A DNA stretch of 64,000 nucleotides from Buttiauxella sp. A111. Its GTDB lineage: Bacteria > Pseudomonadota > Gammaproteobacteria > Enterobacterales > Enterobacteriaceae. Positions 48,915 through 60,775 of the stretch are shown piece after piece. The notes under the pieces were generated by a model, which saw only the letters and a program-made list of their open reading frames with translations, did no database searches and had not been told where the DNA came from. The stretch lies in the NCBI RefSeq assembly GCF_014189855.1, contig NZ_BJFN01000005.1, forward strand, positions 310,001 through 374,000. The letters are read 5' to 3'. The translations under genes and the position numbers were made by a program. The stretch's first letter is position 1; the number at the start of each line of letters is the position of its first letter.

Positions 48915-51362
48915 ATGAACGCACCCTTTTCTTATGCATCACCCACGCTGAGTATTGAGGCTTTAAAGCACTCAATAGCCTATAAGCTGATGTTCACGGT
49001 TGGGAAGGACCCCGCCATAGCAAACAAGCATGAATGGCTGAACGCCACATTATTTGCGGTTCGTGACAGGCTGGTTGAGCGCTGGTTGCGCTCCAACCGA
49101 GCTCAGCTTTCCCAGGAAGTTCGTCAGGTTTATTACCTGTCGATGGAGTTTTTGATTGGCCGCACACTCTCTAACGCGCTGCTTTCATTAGGCATTTATG
49201 AAGATGTCAAAAACGCTCTGGAAGAGATGGGGCTGGATCTTGAAGAGTTGATTGACGAAGAGAACGACCCCGGCCTCGGCAATGGCGGGCTAGGTCGTCT
49301 CGCCGCCTGTTTCCTCGATTCATTAGCGACACTCGGTTTGCCGGGTCGTGGTTACGGCATTCGTTACGACTACGGCATGTTTAAACAAAACATTGTTGAT
49401 GGCCGTCAGAAAGAGTCCCCGGATTACTGGCTCGAGTACGGTAACCCGTGGGAGTTCAAGCGCCACAATACGCGCTACAAAGTTCGCTTTGGCGGGCGCG
49501 TGCAAATGGAAGCTAAAAAATTCCGTTGGGTAGAAACCGAAGAGATTTTGGCCGTAGCGTATGACCAGATAATCCCAGGTTACGATACCGATGCCACTAA
49601 CACACTGCGCTTGTGGAATGCCCAGGCGAGTAGCGAAATTAACCTGGGTAAATTTAACCAGGGCGATTATTTCGCGGCGGTAGAAGATAAGAACCATTCA
49701 GAAAACGTATCACGGGTACTGTATCCGGATGACTCGACCTATTCAGGCCGAGAGCTACGTTTGCGTCAGGAGTATTTCCTGGTGTCCTCGACCGTACAGG
49801 ACATTCTTAGCCGCCATTATCAGCTGCATAAAACCTATGACAATCTGGCGGATAAAATCGCCATCCACCTCAATGATACGCACCCAGTGTTAGCGATTCC
49901 TGAGCTGATGCACCTGTTAATCGACGAGCATAAATTCAGTTGGGAAGACGCCTTCGAAGTGACCTGCCAGGTCTTTTCGTATACCAACCACACGCTGATG
50001 AGCGAAGCGCTGGAAACCTGGCCTGTGGATATGCTGGGTAAAATTCTGCCGCGTCATTTGCAGATAATCTTTGAGATTAACGACTATTTCCTCAAGACCT
50101 TGCAGGAGCAGTATCCGAACGATACCGCTTTGCTGGGGCGCACTTCGATTATTGATGAATCCAACGGTCGCAAAGTCCGAATGGCGTGGCTTGCGGTTGT
50201 GGCCAGTCATAAAGTAAACGGCGTTTCGGAGTTGCACTCCAACCTGATGGTGCAGTCGTTGTTTGCCGATTTTGCCGCTATCTTCCCGATGCGCTTTTGC
50301 AATAAAACCAATGGTGTGACTCCACGTCGCTGGCTGGCGCTGGCGAATCCACCTCTTTCTGATGTGCTGGATGAGAATATTGGTCGCACCTGGCGTACCG
50401 ATCTCAGCCAGTTAAACGAACTGAAGCAGCACATCGATTACCCTACGGTGAATCAGGATGTGCGTAAGGCGAAGCTGGCTAACAAGAAGCGCCTGGCCAG
50501 CTACATCGGCCAGCATCTGAATGTGGTGGTGAACCCGAATGCGTTGTTTGATGTACAGATCAAACGTATTCACGAGTACAAACGCCAACTGATGAATGTG
50601 CTGCATGTGATTACGCGCTATAACCGCATTAAGGCCGACCCGACAGCCGATTGGGTGCCGCGTGTGAACATCTTCGCGGGTAAAGCGGCGTCGGCGTACT
50701 ACATGGCGAAACACATCATTCATCTCATCAATGATGTGGCGGCGGTGATCAACAACGATCCGGTAGTAAAAGATCGTTTGAAAGTGGTCTTCATCCCGAA
50801 CTACAGCGTCAGTCTTGCGCAGATCATTATCCCGGCGGCGGATCTTTCTGAGCAAATTTCGTTAGCGGGAACCGAAGCGTCCGGCACCAGTAACATGAAG
50901 TTTGGCCTTAACGGCGCGCTGACCATCGGTACGCTGGACGGGGCAAACGTTGAAATGCTGGAGCACGTTGGGGCAGAGAATATCTTCATCTTTGGTAATA
51001 CGGCGGACGAGGTCGAAGCGTTGCGGCGCAAAGGCTATAAGCCACGGGAATATTATGAAAGTGATGAGGAGTTGCACCAGGTGCTGACGCAAATTGGCAC
51101 CGGAACGTTCAGCCCTGGGGAGCCAACACGTTATCGCGACCTGCTGGACTCACTGATTAACTTTGGTGACCACTATCAGGTGCTGGCAGATTATCGCAGT
51201 TATGTGGACTGCCAGGATAAGGTCGACGAACTTTACCGCCAGCCAGAAGAGTGGACGATTCGCGCCATGCATAATATCGCCAATATGGGTTACTTCTCGT
51301 CTGACAGGACGATTCAGGAATACGCCGATGAGATTTGGCATATTAAGCCGGTGAGGTTGTAA
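48915..51362 (+). CDS. glgP: Glycogen phosphorylase
   Basis: An 815-residue GT35 enzyme, the E. coli GlgP length. The pyridoxal-phosphate lysine lies in [19 protein letters not shown]. It releases glucose 1-phosphate from glycogen ends. The frame is open back to 48768 within glgA, but the start at 48915 ([10 protein letters not shown]) follows AGGA and matches the family. Last gene of the glg operon; a composite palindromic repeat follows. Confidence 0.98.
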   Translation: MNAPFSYASPTLSIEALKHSIAYKLMFTVGKDPAIANKHEWLNATLFAVRDRLVERWLRSNRAQLSQEVRQVYYLSMEFLIGRTLSNALLSLGIYEDVKNALEEMGLDLEELIDEENDPGLGNGGLGRLAACFLDSLATLGLPGRGYGIRYDYGMFKQNIVDGRQKESPDYWLEYGNPWEFKRHNTRYKVRFGGRVQMEAKKFRWVETEEILAVAYDQIIPGYDTDATNTLRLWNAQASSEINLGKFNQGDYFAAVEDKNHSENVSRVLYPDDSTYSGRELRLRQEYFLVSSTVQDILSRHYQLHKTYDNLADKIAIHLNDTHPVLAIPELMHLLIDEHKFSWEDAFEVTCQVFSYTNHTLMSEALETWPVDMLGKILPRHLQIIFEINDYFLKTLQEQYPNDTALLGRTSIIDESNGRKVRMAWLAVVASHKVNGVSELHSNLMVQSLFADFAAIFPMRFCNKTNGVTPRRWLALANPPLSDVLDENIGRTWRTDLSQLNELKQHIDYPTVNQDVRKAKLANKKRLASYIGQHLNVVVNPNALFDVQIKRIHEYKRQLMNVLHVITRYNRIKADPTADWVPRVNIFAGKAASAYYMAKHIIHLINDVAAVINNDPVVKDRLKVVFIPNYSVSLAQIIIPAADLSEQISLAGTEASGTSNMKFGLNGALTIGTLDGANVEMLEHVGAENIFIFGNTADEVEALRRKGYKPREYYESDEELHQVLTQIGTGTFSPGEPTRYRDLLDSLINFGDHYQVLADYRSYVDCQDKVDELYRQPEEWTIRAMHNIANMGYFSSDRTIQEYADEIWHIKPVRL

Positions 51363-51375
51363 GTTCTGAAACCAT

Positions 51376-51533
51376 CCTCACCCTAACCCTCTCCTTGAAG
51401 GAGAGGGAACTGTATGGTTTTCTCCATCACCGTCAGGAGAGGGAACTGTATGGTTTTCTCCATCACCGTCAAGAGAAGGAACTGGACAGGTTTTCCCCCC
51501 TCTCCCTCAGGGAGAGGGCCGGGGTGAGGGGGG
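51376..51533. repeat. Composite palindromic repeat with 36-bp tandem duplication (glgP-glpR)
   Basis: Opens CCTCACCCTAACCCTCTCC and closes GGGAGAGGGCCGGGGTGAGGG. Inside, a 36-bp unit beginning GAGAGGGAACTGTATGG occurs at 51401 and 51437, and a third partial copy begins at 51473. Lies between converging genes. Confidence 0.85.
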
Positions 51534-51535
51534 TT

Positions 51536-52294
51536 TTAGCACAACTCTAGCTGCACATTATTCTCTGCAATCACCTGCATCACACCTGCTGGCGGAATGA
51601 TATCGGTATAGACCGCATCCACCAGAGCAATGCTGCCCAGATTCACCATCGCATTGCGGCCAAATTTAGAGTGATCGACAACCAGCATCACACAGCGTGA
51701 GTTTTCAATAATCGCGCGTTTGGTGCGTACTTCGTGGTAATCAAACTCCAGTAACGAGCCGTCGCCGTCGATGCCGCTGATCCCCAGGATACCGAAATCC
51801 AGTCTGAACTGAGAGATAAAATCGAGTGTCGCCTCTCCGATAATTCCACCGTCGCGGCTGCGTAATTCGCCACCCGCCAGAATAATGCGGAAATCCTCTT
51901 TCACCTTGAGTGTGTTCGCCACGTTCAGGTTGTTGGTCACGACACGCAAATTACTGTGATTGAGCAGAGCATGAGCCACCGCTTCCGGTGTGGTGCCGAT
52001 ATCAATAAACAGCGTGGCACCGTTCGGGATCTGACTGGCAACTTTCTGCGCGATGCGCTCTTTTTCCGCAGTCTGCGTGGCTTTACGATCGTGCCATGGT
52101 GTATTCACGGAACTTGACGGTAATGCAGCACCACCGTGATGGCGCATGATCAGGTTCTGGTCGGCCAGATCGTTCAGATCACGGCGAATCGTTTGTGGGC
52201 TAACAGCAAACTCTTCGACTAACTCTTCGGTGCTGACATAACCCTGTTTTTTAACCAGTTCGACAATCGCATCATGACGTTGTGTTTGCTTCAC
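51536..52294 (-). CDS. glpR: DeoR-family repressor GlpR
   Basis: A 252-residue regulator. The N-terminal DeoR helix-turn-helix (residues 1-57, GYVSTEELVEEFAVSPQTIRRDLNDL) and the C-terminal sugar-phosphate sensor domain are intact. It represses glycerol-3-phosphate genes until glycerol 3-phosphate binds. Last gene of glpEGR; its probable operator lies before glpD at 53683. Confidence 0.97.
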   Translation of the reverse strand: MKQTQRHDAIVELVKKQGYVSTEELVEEFAVSPQTIRRDLNDLADQNLIMRHHGGAALPSSSVNTPWHDRKATQTAEKERIAQKVASQIPNGATLFIDIGTTPEAVAHALLNHSNLRVVTNNLNVANTLKVKEDFRIILAGGELRSRDGGIIGEATLDFISQFRLDFGILGISGIDGDGSLLEFDYHEVRTKRAIIENSRCVMLVVDHSKFGRNAMVNLGSIALVDAVYTDIIPPAGVMQVIAENNVQLELC

Positions 52295-52316
52295 GCTGTT
52301 TTATTCTCCTGAAATG

Positions 52317-53147
52317 CTATGTTCGTTTTCGCGCATGCAAAGTATCAACCAGCGCCATTGCAAGACCAACAACCAGGCCGGTAATGTGAGCGGCGTTGGC
52401 GATCGACATTCCTAAGACATCGAAAAATCCTATCACAATCCAGAGAACCGCAAAGGCTAAAAGACCGCGCTGCATATAGATGCCACTGTCCGGGTCACGT
52501 TCTCCACGCAACCAGACATAACCCATTAATGCGTAAACCACGCCCGATAAACCACCGAAAAGTGGGCCACCGAATTTTGCCTGCACGAAGCCGCTCAGCA
52601 GGGCAGAAACCAGCGTCAGGGTGATTAGTTTTCCGCTGCCGAGGCGTTTTTCTAACGGGCCGCCGAGATACCACCACCACAACAAGTTGAAAGCGATATG
52701 CATAATCGAGAAGTGCATTAACGCGTGGCTGAAATAGCGCCATAACTCGTAGTGCAAGCTGTCTTTATACGGCCAGGCTAACCACACCATAACGGCCCGG
52801 TCGCCGATAACTTGCATCATTAAATACACCAGCACGCAAGCCGCCATGATAACCATCGTAAACGGGCCCGCTTTTTGCCGAATCGTCGCGAGGAAAGGAT
52901 AGCGCTGGTAGTGCAAGCCGCTATCGGTGTGGCCGGTATTCCAGCTTGCTGCCAGATAACGTGGGTCACCAGGATTCGCAAGGAACTGTTCGAGCTCGGC
53001 ACGTACACGGGATTCCTGGCTGTCATTTGCCAGCCAGATATCACTCTGTTCGTGTTGTTGAATCGCGAGGATAACGCCCTGCGTCGCCATATAGTCGACA
53101 AATGCCTGCGCGACTCGCGGGTTGGCAAACGAGGTAATCATGATCAT
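52317..53147 (-). CDS. glpG: Rhomboid intramembrane serine protease GlpG
   Basis: A 276-residue protein, the same length as E. coli GlpG. It has a cytoplasmic N-terminal domain and six membrane helices. The catalytic Ser201 ([12 protein letters not shown]) and His254 (NAAHITGL) are present, as is the WWWYLGG loop. It cleaves membrane proteins within the bilayer. Between glpE and glpR on the minus strand. Confidence 0.97.
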   Translation of the reverse strand: MIMITSFANPRVAQAFVDYMATQGVILAIQQHEQSDIWLANDSQESRVRAELEQFLANPGDPRYLAASWNTGHTDSGLHYQRYPFLATIRQKAGPFTMVIMAACVLVYLMMQVIGDRAVMVWLAWPYKDSLHYELWRYFSHALMHFSIMHIAFNLLWWWYLGGPLEKRLGSGKLITLTLVSALLSGFVQAKFGGPLFGGLSGVVYALMGYVWLRGERDPDSGIYMQRGLLAFAVLWIVIGFFDVLGMSIANAAHITGLVVGLAMALVDTLHARKRT

Positions 53148-53210
53148 AAGGTTTAACCCGCTCTAAGCAAAAAGAGCATTATACCTGCAACACCGTGATT
53201 TCCTGACTCA

Positions 53211-53540
53211 TTAAAAGGCGCCGTGTGCCACTTCAGCAGGGAAATGGCGATGCCATGCGTCAAAACCGCCATCGACGCTATAAACATGGTCGTAGCCTTG
53301 TTGCAGCAGATACTGCGCAGCCCCTTTGCTGCTGTTGCCGTGATAGCACATCACCATCACCGGCGTGTCAAAATCGGTTTGCTGCATAAATGCCACCAGA
53401 CGATCGTTTGTCAGGTGGAATGCGCCAGGCGTATGGCCCATCGCAAAGCTCTGCGGGTCGCGGATATCAACCAATACTGCCATTTTTTGCTGCAACTTCT
53501 GGTGCGCTTCTTCCACACCAATACACTCAAAAGTTTCCAT
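53211..53540 (-). CDS. glpE: Thiosulfate sulfurtransferase GlpE
   Basis: A 109-residue single-domain rhodanese. The active-site Cys65 sits in [11 protein letters not shown]. It transfers sulfur from thiosulfate to cyanide or thioredoxin. The start at 53540 matches the E. coli N-terminus; 53564 would add eight residues. First gene of glpEGR, divergent from glpD. Confidence 0.95.
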   Translation of the reverse strand: METFECIGVEEAHQKLQQKMAVLVDIRDPQSFAMGHTPGAFHLTNDRLVAFMQQTDFDTPVMVMCYHGNSSKGAAQYLLQQGYDHVYSVDGGFDAWHRHFPAEVAHGAF

Positions 53541-53621
53541 GGATTTGCTCGTCACTTTATTCAATTGGCTTGTGCCATATTAAGGGAATCAGCCCTCTGC
53601 CCGCTGATATTAACGTCATTA

Positions 53622-53637
53622 TGTTATCCATATCACG
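53622..53637. promoter_or_regulatory. CRP-like site between glpE and glpD
   Basis: TGTTA-TCCATA-TCACG: one good half and one with a single change from TGTGA. Confidence 0.5.
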
Positions 53638-53682
53638 CAGAAATGTTTTTTTTTCGTTACAAAGCGCGCGTAGACTTGCTAG

Positions 53683-53702
53683 TATGAGCGATAACGAACA
53701 TA
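53683..53702. promoter_or_regulatory. GlpR operator in glpD promoter
   Basis: TATGAGCGATAACGAACATA fits the 20-bp GlpR consensus at 18 positions. A looser copy overlaps 53702-53722, in keeping with the tandem operators of E. coli glpD. Confidence 0.75.
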
Positions 53703-53734
53703 TTTGAACTTTAACGAAAGCGTGTGAGGGTGAC

Positions 53735-55243
53735 ATGGAAACTAAAGATCTGATTGTGATTGGCGGAGGAATAAATGGGGCAGGTATCGCCGCTGACGCC
53801 GCAGGCCGTGGTTTATCCGTGTTGGTGCTTGAAGCTCAGGATTTGGCGAGTGCCACGTCTTCTAACAGCTCGAAATTGATCCATGGTGGCTTGCGCTACC
53901 TTGAACATTACGAGTTTCGCCTGGTGAGTGAAGCATTAGCCGAGCGTGAAGTGTTGCTGAACATGGCTCCCCACATTGCTTTCCCGATGCGTTTTCGTCT
54001 GCCACATCGCCCCCATTTGCGTCCGGCGTGGATGATTCGTATCGGTTTGTTTATGTACGACCACCTCGGTAAACGTACCAGTTTGCCTGCGTCCACCGGT
54101 TTGCGTTTTGGCGCAGACTCCGTTCTGAAATCGTCTATTGTGCGCGGTTTCGAATATTCCGACTGCTGGGTTGACGATGCGCGCCTGGTCTTAGCGAACG
54201 CGCAAATGGTGACGCGTGAAGGTGGCGAGGTGAAAACCCGCACTCGCGCAACGCGCGCCTGGCGTGAAAACGGTTTATGGATTGTCGAAGCGCAAGATAG
54301 TGTAACCGGTGAAACATTCAGCTGGCGTGCGCGTGGTCTTGTGAACGCTACTGGACCATGGGTGAAAAACTTTTTTGACGACGGTCTGCAATTGCCTTCG
54401 CCATATGGCATCCGGCTGATCAAAGGCAGCCACATTGTGGTGCCACGCGTACACAATCAGAAGCAGGCTTATATTCTGCAAAACGAAGATAAGCGCATCG
54501 TGTTTGTTATTCCGTGGATGGATGAGTTCTCAATTATTGGTACTACCGATGTGGAATATCAGGGTGATCCGAAAGATGTCCACATTGACGAGAATGAAAT
54601 TAAATACCTGCTGGAAGCCTACAACGCGCACTTTAAAAAGACGCTGAGCCGTGACGATATCGTCTGGACCTACTCGGGTGTCCGTCCGCTCTGTGATGAT
54701 GAGTCCGATTCACCGCAGGCTATCACCCGTGATTACACGCTCGATATTCATGATGAGCAGGGCAATGCTCCTCTGCTGTCTGTGTTTGGTGGCAAGCTCA
54801 CGACTTACCGCAAGCTGGCAGAACATGCGTTGGATAAGCTGAAAGGCTACTACCCGAAAATGGGGCCAGCCTGGACTAAAGGCTGCACCTTGCCAGGTGG
54901 CGATATTCAGGGCGATCGCGATGATTACGCCGCGCAATTGCGCCGCCGCTACACCTTCCTGAGCGAAAGCCTGGCGCGTCGTTTCTCACGGACTTACGGC
55001 AGCAACAGCGATTTGATTCTGGCGGGGGCGACCAGCGTCAGTGATTTGGGCGAAGACTTTGGTCATGAGTTTTACGAAGCAGAGCTACGCTACCTGGTTG
55101 AGCATGAGTGGGTTCGTGGTGTGGATGATGCTATCTGGCGTCGTACCAAATTAGGAATGTGGTTGACGAAAGAACAGCAAGTGCGTGTCGCCCAATGGCT
55201 GGGAAAGCGTGTCGGTAAAGCGAAGTTATCGTTAGCATCTTGA
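53735..55243 (+). CDS. glpD: Aerobic glycerol-3-phosphate dehydrogenase
   Basis: A 502-residue membrane-associated flavoprotein. VIGGGINGAGIAADAAGRG at the N-terminus binds FAD. It oxidises glycerol 3-phosphate to dihydroxyacetone phosphate and passes electrons to quinone. Divergent from glpEGR, with CRP and GlpR sites between. Converges on malT. Confidence 0.98.
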   Translation: METKDLIVIGGGINGAGIAADAAGRGLSVLVLEAQDLASATSSNSSKLIHGGLRYLEHYEFRLVSEALAEREVLLNMAPHIAFPMRFRLPHRPHLRPAWMIRIGLFMYDHLGKRTSLPASTGLRFGADSVLKSSIVRGFEYSDCWVDDARLVLANAQMVTREGGEVKTRTRATRAWRENGLWIVEAQDSVTGETFSWRARGLVNATGPWVKNFFDDGLQLPSPYGIRLIKGSHIVVPRVHNQKQAYILQNEDKRIVFVIPWMDEFSIIGTTDVEYQGDPKDVHIDENEIKYLLEAYNAHFKKTLSRDDIVWTYSGVRPLCDDESDSPQAITRDYTLDIHDEQGNAPLLSVFGGKLTTYRKLAEHALDKLKGYYPKMGPAWTKGCTLPGGDIQGDRDDYAAQLRRRYTFLSESLARRFSRTYGSNSDLILAGATSVSDLGEDFGHEFYEAELRYLVEHEWVRGVDDAIWRRTKLGMWLTKEQQVRVAQWLGKRVGKAKLSLAS

Positions 55244-55250
55244 ATATATT

Positions 55251-55274
55251 GCCCTTTCCCGAATGGGAGAGGGC
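55251..55274. terminator. Terminator hairpin between glpD and malT
   Basis: Ten-pair stem GCCCTTTCCC-GAAT-GGGAGAGGGC between converging genes. The stem resembles the core of the CCCTCTCC repeat family and may be a reduced copy. Confidence 0.65.
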
Positions 55275-55280
55275 GATGTC

Positions 55281-57989
55281 TTAAACGCCATACCCCATCA
55301 TTTTCAGCAATTTCTGTGCGTGTAGCACCGCATCCTGGCGGTGCGTCACACCCAACTTCTGATACAAATTTCGAATGTGCGTTTTAATCGTGGTGGCCGC
55401 AACATCCAACTCACCCGCGATTTGCTCATTGCTGTAGCCCGAATAGATAAGCCCCAGCACTTGCCATTCGCGTTGCGTCAGCGGACTGGTGCGAATCAGC
55501 TCCGGCACTTCAGGATGCGTCAATAAACGGTTAACAAAGTTCTCATCGAAATGGGCGAACTTGTGGCGATGATGCTGGTTAATCTCACGCAAAATGCGTT
55601 GCGCACGATGCTGATCCAGTTCCGGCAGCGTGTTGAGTTGAATCAGCTGGCGTAGTTGTTGCGCCATAGCTTCTCCCTCAATCACAAAGTGGCTGATAAA
55701 TCCGGTGCGGTTGGCCAGTGCCAGCGCTTCCAACAATACACGTTGCGCATCACTCTTGCGGCCAGCCTGCCAGTAAAGTTGGTTAAGCAGTAACAGATTG
55801 CGGTTGAGATCGCTCATCAAGCGCAGGCTGCGGGCATTCTCATTTAACTCCTCCAACACCATTTCGGCTGGCTCAAAGTCGCTTAGCAAAATCTGCGCTC
55901 GCGCGATATTACGCCATTGGCCTTGCAGGAAGTGATTATTGGCAAACTCGGGTTTTGGAGTCAGACGTAACCAGTTGGCGGCGGATTGTTTATCACCGGT
56001 CATTTGCCAGTAAATCACACGCACTTTGTCGGCGTTGGACACCCAATCGCTATGGAACGCACCATTCCCTAGCAAGTTTTCCAGACGGTTCAGATGATTA
56101 CGGGCGTTATCCAGATCGCCGCGCGCCAGAGAACATTGCACTAACAACGCAAGGCACTGTAATTGCTGCTGTGGCTGATACCCGGAAAGCACTTCCAGGC
56201 CCATGCGCGTTGTCGCTTCGGCTTCGTCGAGCCGCGACCACGCCCACAGCAACTGCGCACGAATACGCAGTAAAAATTCGTGCAGCGGGAGTTGCTCAAG
56301 GTGTTGCTCTTCAATCAGCGTGAAGGCCTTCTGTTGCGCTTCCCATGCTGACTGGAGGAAACCCTGTGCCAATAAAATTTCGCTCTGTTGGCATAAGCCC
56401 CATAGTGCGTAATGCCACATGTCATGGCGGCGCGCCATTTGTTCAGTTTGCTGCATCACAGAAAGCGATTTGGTGAGATCGCCTTTGCAGTGCAGCACTT
56501 CGCCATGCACTGATGTTGCGACAATACGGCTGTAGAAACTGGCCAGCGGCAGCACATCGAGCGCGATCATTGCCAGCCGTTCGGCCTCATCCGGGTTACC
56601 ATCATTAATCGCAACCTGAGCGCGTAATGCATTGAATTCGCCGTGCATGGTATCGTCCATTACGACATTCATTTCCTGCTCAGCACGGGCCAGCAGTGTG
56701 TTGACTTCACTGTAGCGATGCTGGCTTTGCATCAGCCAGGCTTGCAGTAATACAAGCTTCGGATTTTCCAGCAAACTGGTCCACGGCAATGCTTTTAATG
56801 ACTCTTCCAGCAGGGCTAATTCGCTGTGATTAAACAGTGCCCAGGCGTGATTGAGCAGGATATCGCGCAGCAGGGTTGCGTCGCCTGCAGCCAACGCGTG
56901 GTGAATAGCTTCGCTTGGGAAACCCTGCGCCATCCAGCTTTCCGCTGCCGCACGATGGATTTCCGGGAGTTCGGTCGCCAGTTCCCACTGGCAACGTTGG
57001 CGTAAGAAATTGCCAAACAACGGGTGAAAACGGAACCATTCGCCGCTGTCATCCATGCGCTGAATAAATAGCCCCTGGCGTTCGGTCTCTTCAAGGCGCA
57101 TCTGGCCGTTTTCTTCGCCGGTGACACGGACAATCAGCGCGTCATTCATCGACCGTAGAATCGAGCTGCGCAGCAGGAAATTACGCGTTTGTGCGTCAAC
57201 ATTATCCAGCACTTCATCGGCCAGATAGTCAGATAAATGGCTGGCGTTGATGCCTGAAAGCCGGCGTGCTGAGTGTTGTGCTGAGGAGTTACTGTTCTGG
57301 CGTGCGGAAAGCGCGATGAGTTGCAGCGCAGTCGCCCAACCGGCGACATCATCACACAGGCTGTTGCTCTCGGTGTTCTCGAGAGGTGAATTGAGCCGGT
57401 GGTCGAAAAATTGTTTCGCTTCAAGGTGTGTAAAAGCGAGTTGTTGGCTGCCGATTTCCAGCAGTTGGTCGCGCACGCGTAAATTGGCGATACCCAGTTG
57501 TGGCAAATTACGCGACATCACAAGCAGCGTCAGATTTTCTGGCTGATGGCGAATGAAAAAGCGCATCGCTTCATGAATCACTGGGTTGGTAATGAGATGG
57601 TAATCATCAATGACCAAATACAGGGGGCGATGCCATTCCACCATTTCGATAAACAGTTGGGCAAACAGCGCGGTTAAGCTCGAGTATTGGCGTTTTTGCA
57701 CCATGACTTCGCTGGTCACGCAATGGCCAGAAGTCGCCTGCTGAATGGCCGCTATCAAATAGCTGGCAAAACGTTCTTGTTGGTTATCACCCTCATCAAG
57801 GGAATACCAACCTAACTCATTTTTCCCCGCCGCCCACTGAGAAACCAGAGTCGTTTTTCCATAACCCGCCGGGCTGGTTACCAGTGCAACTCGATAATTA
57901 TTGGCCGTTGATAACTTCTTCAACAGACGGTCGCGGACCACTGTATTTTCCAGACGTACTGGACGACTTAATTTGGAGGGGATCAGCAT
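55281..57989 (-). CDS. malT: Maltose regulon activator MalT
   Basis: A 902-residue LuxR-type (LAL/STAND) activator. The Walker [11 protein letters not shown] (near residue 40) lies in the N-terminal ATPase; helical repeats follow, and the C-terminal LuxR helix-turn-helix ([25 protein letters not shown]) binds DNA. It activates malPQ and other mal genes with maltotriose and ATP. Length is one residue off E. coli MalT. Divergent from malP. Confidence 0.98.
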   Translation of the reverse strand: MLIPSKLSRPVRLENTVVRDRLLKKLSTANNYRVALVTSPAGYGKTTLVSQWAAGKNELGWYSLDEGDNQQERFASYLIAAIQQATSGHCVTSEVMVQKRQYSSLTALFAQLFIEMVEWHRPLYLVIDDYHLITNPVIHEAMRFFIRHQPENLTLLVMSRNLPQLGIANLRVRDQLLEIGSQQLAFTHLEAKQFFDHRLNSPLENTESNSLCDDVAGWATALQLIALSARQNSNSSAQHSARRLSGINASHLSDYLADEVLDNVDAQTRNFLLRSSILRSMNDALIVRVTGEENGQMRLEETERQGLFIQRMDDSGEWFRFHPLFGNFLRQRCQWELATELPEIHRAAAESWMAQGFPSEAIHHALAAGDATLLRDILLNHAWALFNHSELALLEESLKALPWTSLLENPKLVLLQAWLMQSQHRYSEVNTLLARAEQEMNVVMDDTMHGEFNALRAQVAINDGNPDEAERLAMIALDVLPLASFYSRIVATSVHGEVLHCKGDLTKSLSVMQQTEQMARRHDMWHYALWGLCQQSEILLAQGFLQSAWEAQQKAFTLIEEQHLEQLPLHEFLLRIRAQLLWAWSRLDEAEATTRMGLEVLSGYQPQQQLQCLALLVQCSLARGDLDNARNHLNRLENLLGNGAFHSDWVSNADKVRVIYWQMTGDKQSAANWLRLTPKPEFANNHFLQGQWRNIARAQILLSDFEPAEMVLEELNENARSLRLMSDLNRNLLLLNQLYWQAGRKSDAQRVLLEALALANRTGFISHFVIEGEAMAQQLRQLIQLNTLPELDQHRAQRILREINQHHRHKFAHFDENFVNRLLTHPEVPELIRTSPLTQREWQVLGLIYSGYSNEQIAGELDVAATTIKTHIRNLYQKLGVTHRQDAVLHAQKLLKMMGYGV

Positions 57990-58119
57990 GGTCTACCACT
58001 TCACTGTGTAAGAAATATGTTCGATTGTGAATTTTTTTACGCTTCGTAATTAATACTTACTACAAAGTCGACCAGTTTGCGGGTTATTGCAAGATTGTTG
58101 AGGGTTTGAGACGTGGTAA

Positions 58120-58135
58120 GTTGCTCCTGGTCACA
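58120..58135 (-). promoter_or_regulatory. CRP-like site of malT
   Basis: On the minus strand TGTGA-CCAGGA-GCAAC, one strong half-site, about 130 bases before the malT start; malT is CRP-dependent in E. coli. Confidence 0.45.
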
Positions 58136-58266
58136 AATCTATGGATTAGATGAATTCATTCATGAAATGTCAGCTGCCGATGTGAAAACTCAGTGCTGGT
58201 GGGCGTTTGTGATAGCCGCGCCTCATTTTAAGTGGTGGCGATCACATTTTTAGCTACTCCCCACTA

Positions 58267-58297
58267 CTCCTCCCTCCCTAATCCGACTCAGGAGGAG
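58267..58297. promoter_or_regulatory. Candidate MalT boxes of malPQ promoter
   Basis: CTCCTCC (58267-58273) and GGAGGAG (58291-58297) are inverted and resemble the GGGGAKGAGG core of MalT boxes. Otherwise 57990-58364 shows no gene. Confidence 0.5.
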
Positions 58298-58364
58298 GAA
58301 TTAGCCCTGGTCACCCTGCACACTAGCGGGTAATGAAATTAGAACATCACAGGACCGAGCCCTT

Positions 58365-60767
58365 ATGTCACAGACGACCTTCAATAAAGCACAATTTCAG
58401 GCTGCACTGACACGTCAGTGGCAGCGTTATGGGTTGCATTCAGCTTCCGAAATGAACCCGCACCAATGGTGGCATGCTGTCAGTGGCGCGCTTGCTGAAT
58501 TGCTGGCAGCTCAACCTGCGGCTAAACCTGAAAAAAATCAGCGCCACGTAAACTACATCTCAATGGAGTTTTTGATTGGTCGTCTGACGGGTAACAATTT
58601 GCTGAACCTCGGTTGGTATCAGGACGTCGCTGATGAACTGAAAACGTTCGATATCAACCTGACCGATTTGCTGGAAGCGGAGACCGATCCAGCATTGGGT
58701 AATGGCGGGTTGGGGCGTCTTGCTGCGTGCTTCCTGGATTCCATGGCTACCGTCGGACAGTCAGCGATTGGATACGGCCTGAATTACCAGTACGGTTTGT
58801 TCCGCCAGTCCTTTAAAGATGGGCAGCAGATGGAAGCCCCTGACGACTGGCATCGCGGCAGCTATCCGTGGTTCCAGCACAATTCAGCACTCGACGTGCA
58901 AGTGGGTGTCGGCGGCAAAGTCGTGAAAGATGGCAAGACTCTTCGCTGGGAGCCTGCGTTTGTGTTCCACGGCGAAGCCTGGGATTTGCCGGTTGTCGGC
59001 TACCGTAACGGCATCGCGCAACCGCTCCGTTTATGGCAGGCAAAACACGCTCATCCATTTGATTTAACTAAATTCAACGACGGCGATTTCCTGAAAGCAG
59101 AACAGCAGGGCATCGACGCTGAAAAACTGACTAAAGTGCTTTACCCGAACGACAACCACCTGAACGGCAAGAAACTGCGCCTGATGCAGCAGTATTTCCA
59201 GTGCGCGTGTTCGGTGGGCGATATCTTACGTCGTCACCATTTGGCGGGCCGTAAGCATAAAGAACTGGCGGATTACGAAGTCATTCAGCTGAACGATACC
59301 CATCCGACTATCGCCATTCCTGAGCTGTTACGTGTGCTTATCGACGAGCACCAGATGAGCTGGGATGACGCCTGGGCCATTACCAGTAAAACCTTCGCGT
59401 ATACCAACCACACACTGATGCCTGAAGCGCTGGAGTGCTGGGACGAGAAACTGGTGAAAGCGTTGCTGCCGCGCCATATGCAGATCATCAATGAAATTAA
59501 TGCCCGCTTTAAGAAGCTGGTGGACAAAACCTGGCCTGGCGACGAAGCCGTGTGGGCAAAACTGGCTGTGGTTCACAACAAGCAAGTTCGCATGGCGAAC
59601 ATGTGTGTGGTCAGTGGTTTTGCGGTAAACGGTGTGGCAGCGCTGCACTCCGATCTGGTGGTCAAAGATCTGTTCCCGGAATATCACCAACTGTGGCCGA
59701 ACAAATTCCATAACGTAACCAACGGTATTACCCCACGTCGCTGGATCAAACAGTGCAACCCGGCACTTGCGGCACTGCTCGATAAAAAGCTCAAGAAAGA
59801 GTGGGCAAACAATCTGGACGTGCTCGAAGGTCTGGAAAAATATGCTGATGATGCGAAATTCCGTAAGGAATACCGCGACATCAAATATCAAAACAAAGTG
59901 AAGCTGGCTGCCTTTGTTAAACACCGCACGGGTATTGTTATCAGCCCGGATGCGTTGTTTGACGTACAGATCAAGCGCCTGCATGAGTACAAACGCCAGC
60001 ACTTGAACCTGCTGCACATTTTGGCGCAGTACAAAGAAATCCGTGAAAACCCGACCGCTTCCCGCGTGCCGCGTGTGTATCTGTTCGGTGCGAAAGCGGC
60101 TCCGGGCTACTACCTGGCAAAAAATATCATCTTTGCGATTAACAAAGTCGCGCATGCCATCAACAACGATCCGGTCGTTGGCGATCAGCTGAAAGTGGTA
60201 TTCCTGCCGGATTACTGTGTCTCTGCGGCAGAGGTGATGATTCCGGCGGCTGATATTTCCGAGCAAATCTCTACCGCAGGTAAAGAGGCCTCCGGCACCG
60301 GTAACATGAAACTGGCGCTCAACGGAGCCCTGACGGTCGGTACGCTGGATGGGGCGAACGTCGAAATCGCTGAGAAAGTCGGTGAGCAAAACATCTTTAT
60401 CTTCGGCCATACCGTGGAAGAAGTGAAAGCGCTCAAAGCCAAAGGCTATGACCCAGTGAAATGGCGTAAGAAAGACAAAGTGCTGGATGCCGTACTTAAA
60501 GAGCTGGAAAAAGGGGTTTATAGCGATGGCGATAAACATGCCTTCGACCAGATGCTGCACAGCATCGGCAAACAAGGCGGCGATCCGTATTTAGTGATGG
60601 CCGATTTCACGGCGTATGCGGAAGCGCAAAAACTTGCAGATGCACTGTATCTCGACCAGGAAGCCTGGACGCGCGCCGCCATTCTGAATACGGCTCGTTG
60701 CGGTATGTTCAGCTCCGATCGTTCTATCCGTGATTATCAACAACGTATCTGGCAGGCAAAACGCTAA
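58365..60767 (+). CDS. malP: Maltodextrin phosphorylase
   Basis: An 800-residue GT35 enzyme. The pyridoxal-phosphate lysine lies in [19 protein letters not shown]. It splits maltodextrins with phosphate to glucose 1-phosphate. It is a paralogue of glgP in the same window, and lacks the longer N-terminus of the glycogen form. Followed by malQ after 8 bases. Confidence 0.97.
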   Translation: MSQTTFNKAQFQAALTRQWQRYGLHSASEMNPHQWWHAVSGALAELLAAQPAAKPEKNQRHVNYISMEFLIGRLTGNNLLNLGWYQDVADELKTFDINLTDLLEAETDPALGNGGLGRLAACFLDSMATVGQSAIGYGLNYQYGLFRQSFKDGQQMEAPDDWHRGSYPWFQHNSALDVQVGVGGKVVKDGKTLRWEPAFVFHGEAWDLPVVGYRNGIAQPLRLWQAKHAHPFDLTKFNDGDFLKAEQQGIDAEKLTKVLYPNDNHLNGKKLRLMQQYFQCACSVGDILRRHHLAGRKHKELADYEVIQLNDTHPTIAIPELLRVLIDEHQMSWDDAWAITSKTFAYTNHTLMPEALECWDEKLVKALLPRHMQIINEINARFKKLVDKTWPGDEAVWAKLAVVHNKQVRMANMCVVSGFAVNGVAALHSDLVVKDLFPEYHQLWPNKFHNVTNGITPRRWIKQCNPALAALLDKKLKKEWANNLDVLEGLEKYADDAKFRKEYRDIKYQNKVKLAAFVKHRTGIVISPDALFDVQIKRLHEYKRQHLNLLHILAQYKEIRENPTASRVPRVYLFGAKAAPGYYLAKNIIFAINKVAHAINNDPVVGDQLKVVFLPDYCVSAAEVMIPAADISEQISTAGKEASGTGNMKLALNGALTVGTLDGANVEIAEKVGEQNIFIFGHTVEEVKALKAKGYDPVKWRKKDKVLDAVLKELEKGVYSDGDKHAFDQMLHSIGKQGGDPYLVMADFTAYAEAQKLADALYLDQEAWTRAAILNTARCGMFSSDRSIRDYQQRIWQAKR

Positions 60768-60775
60768 GGGAAAGC

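Noticed and set aside
51376-51533. CRISPR-like array after glgP
   Set aside because: The 36-bp units are tandem copies without unique spacers and lie inside a palindromic repeat; no cas gene is present.
59328-60575. Long open frame (415 codons) antisense to malP, and others antisense to yicI, asd and rhaA
   Set aside because: They mirror highly conserved genes on the other strand, have no ribosome sites, and are His/Gln/Val rich in the manner of antisense frames in GC-rich enteric genes.
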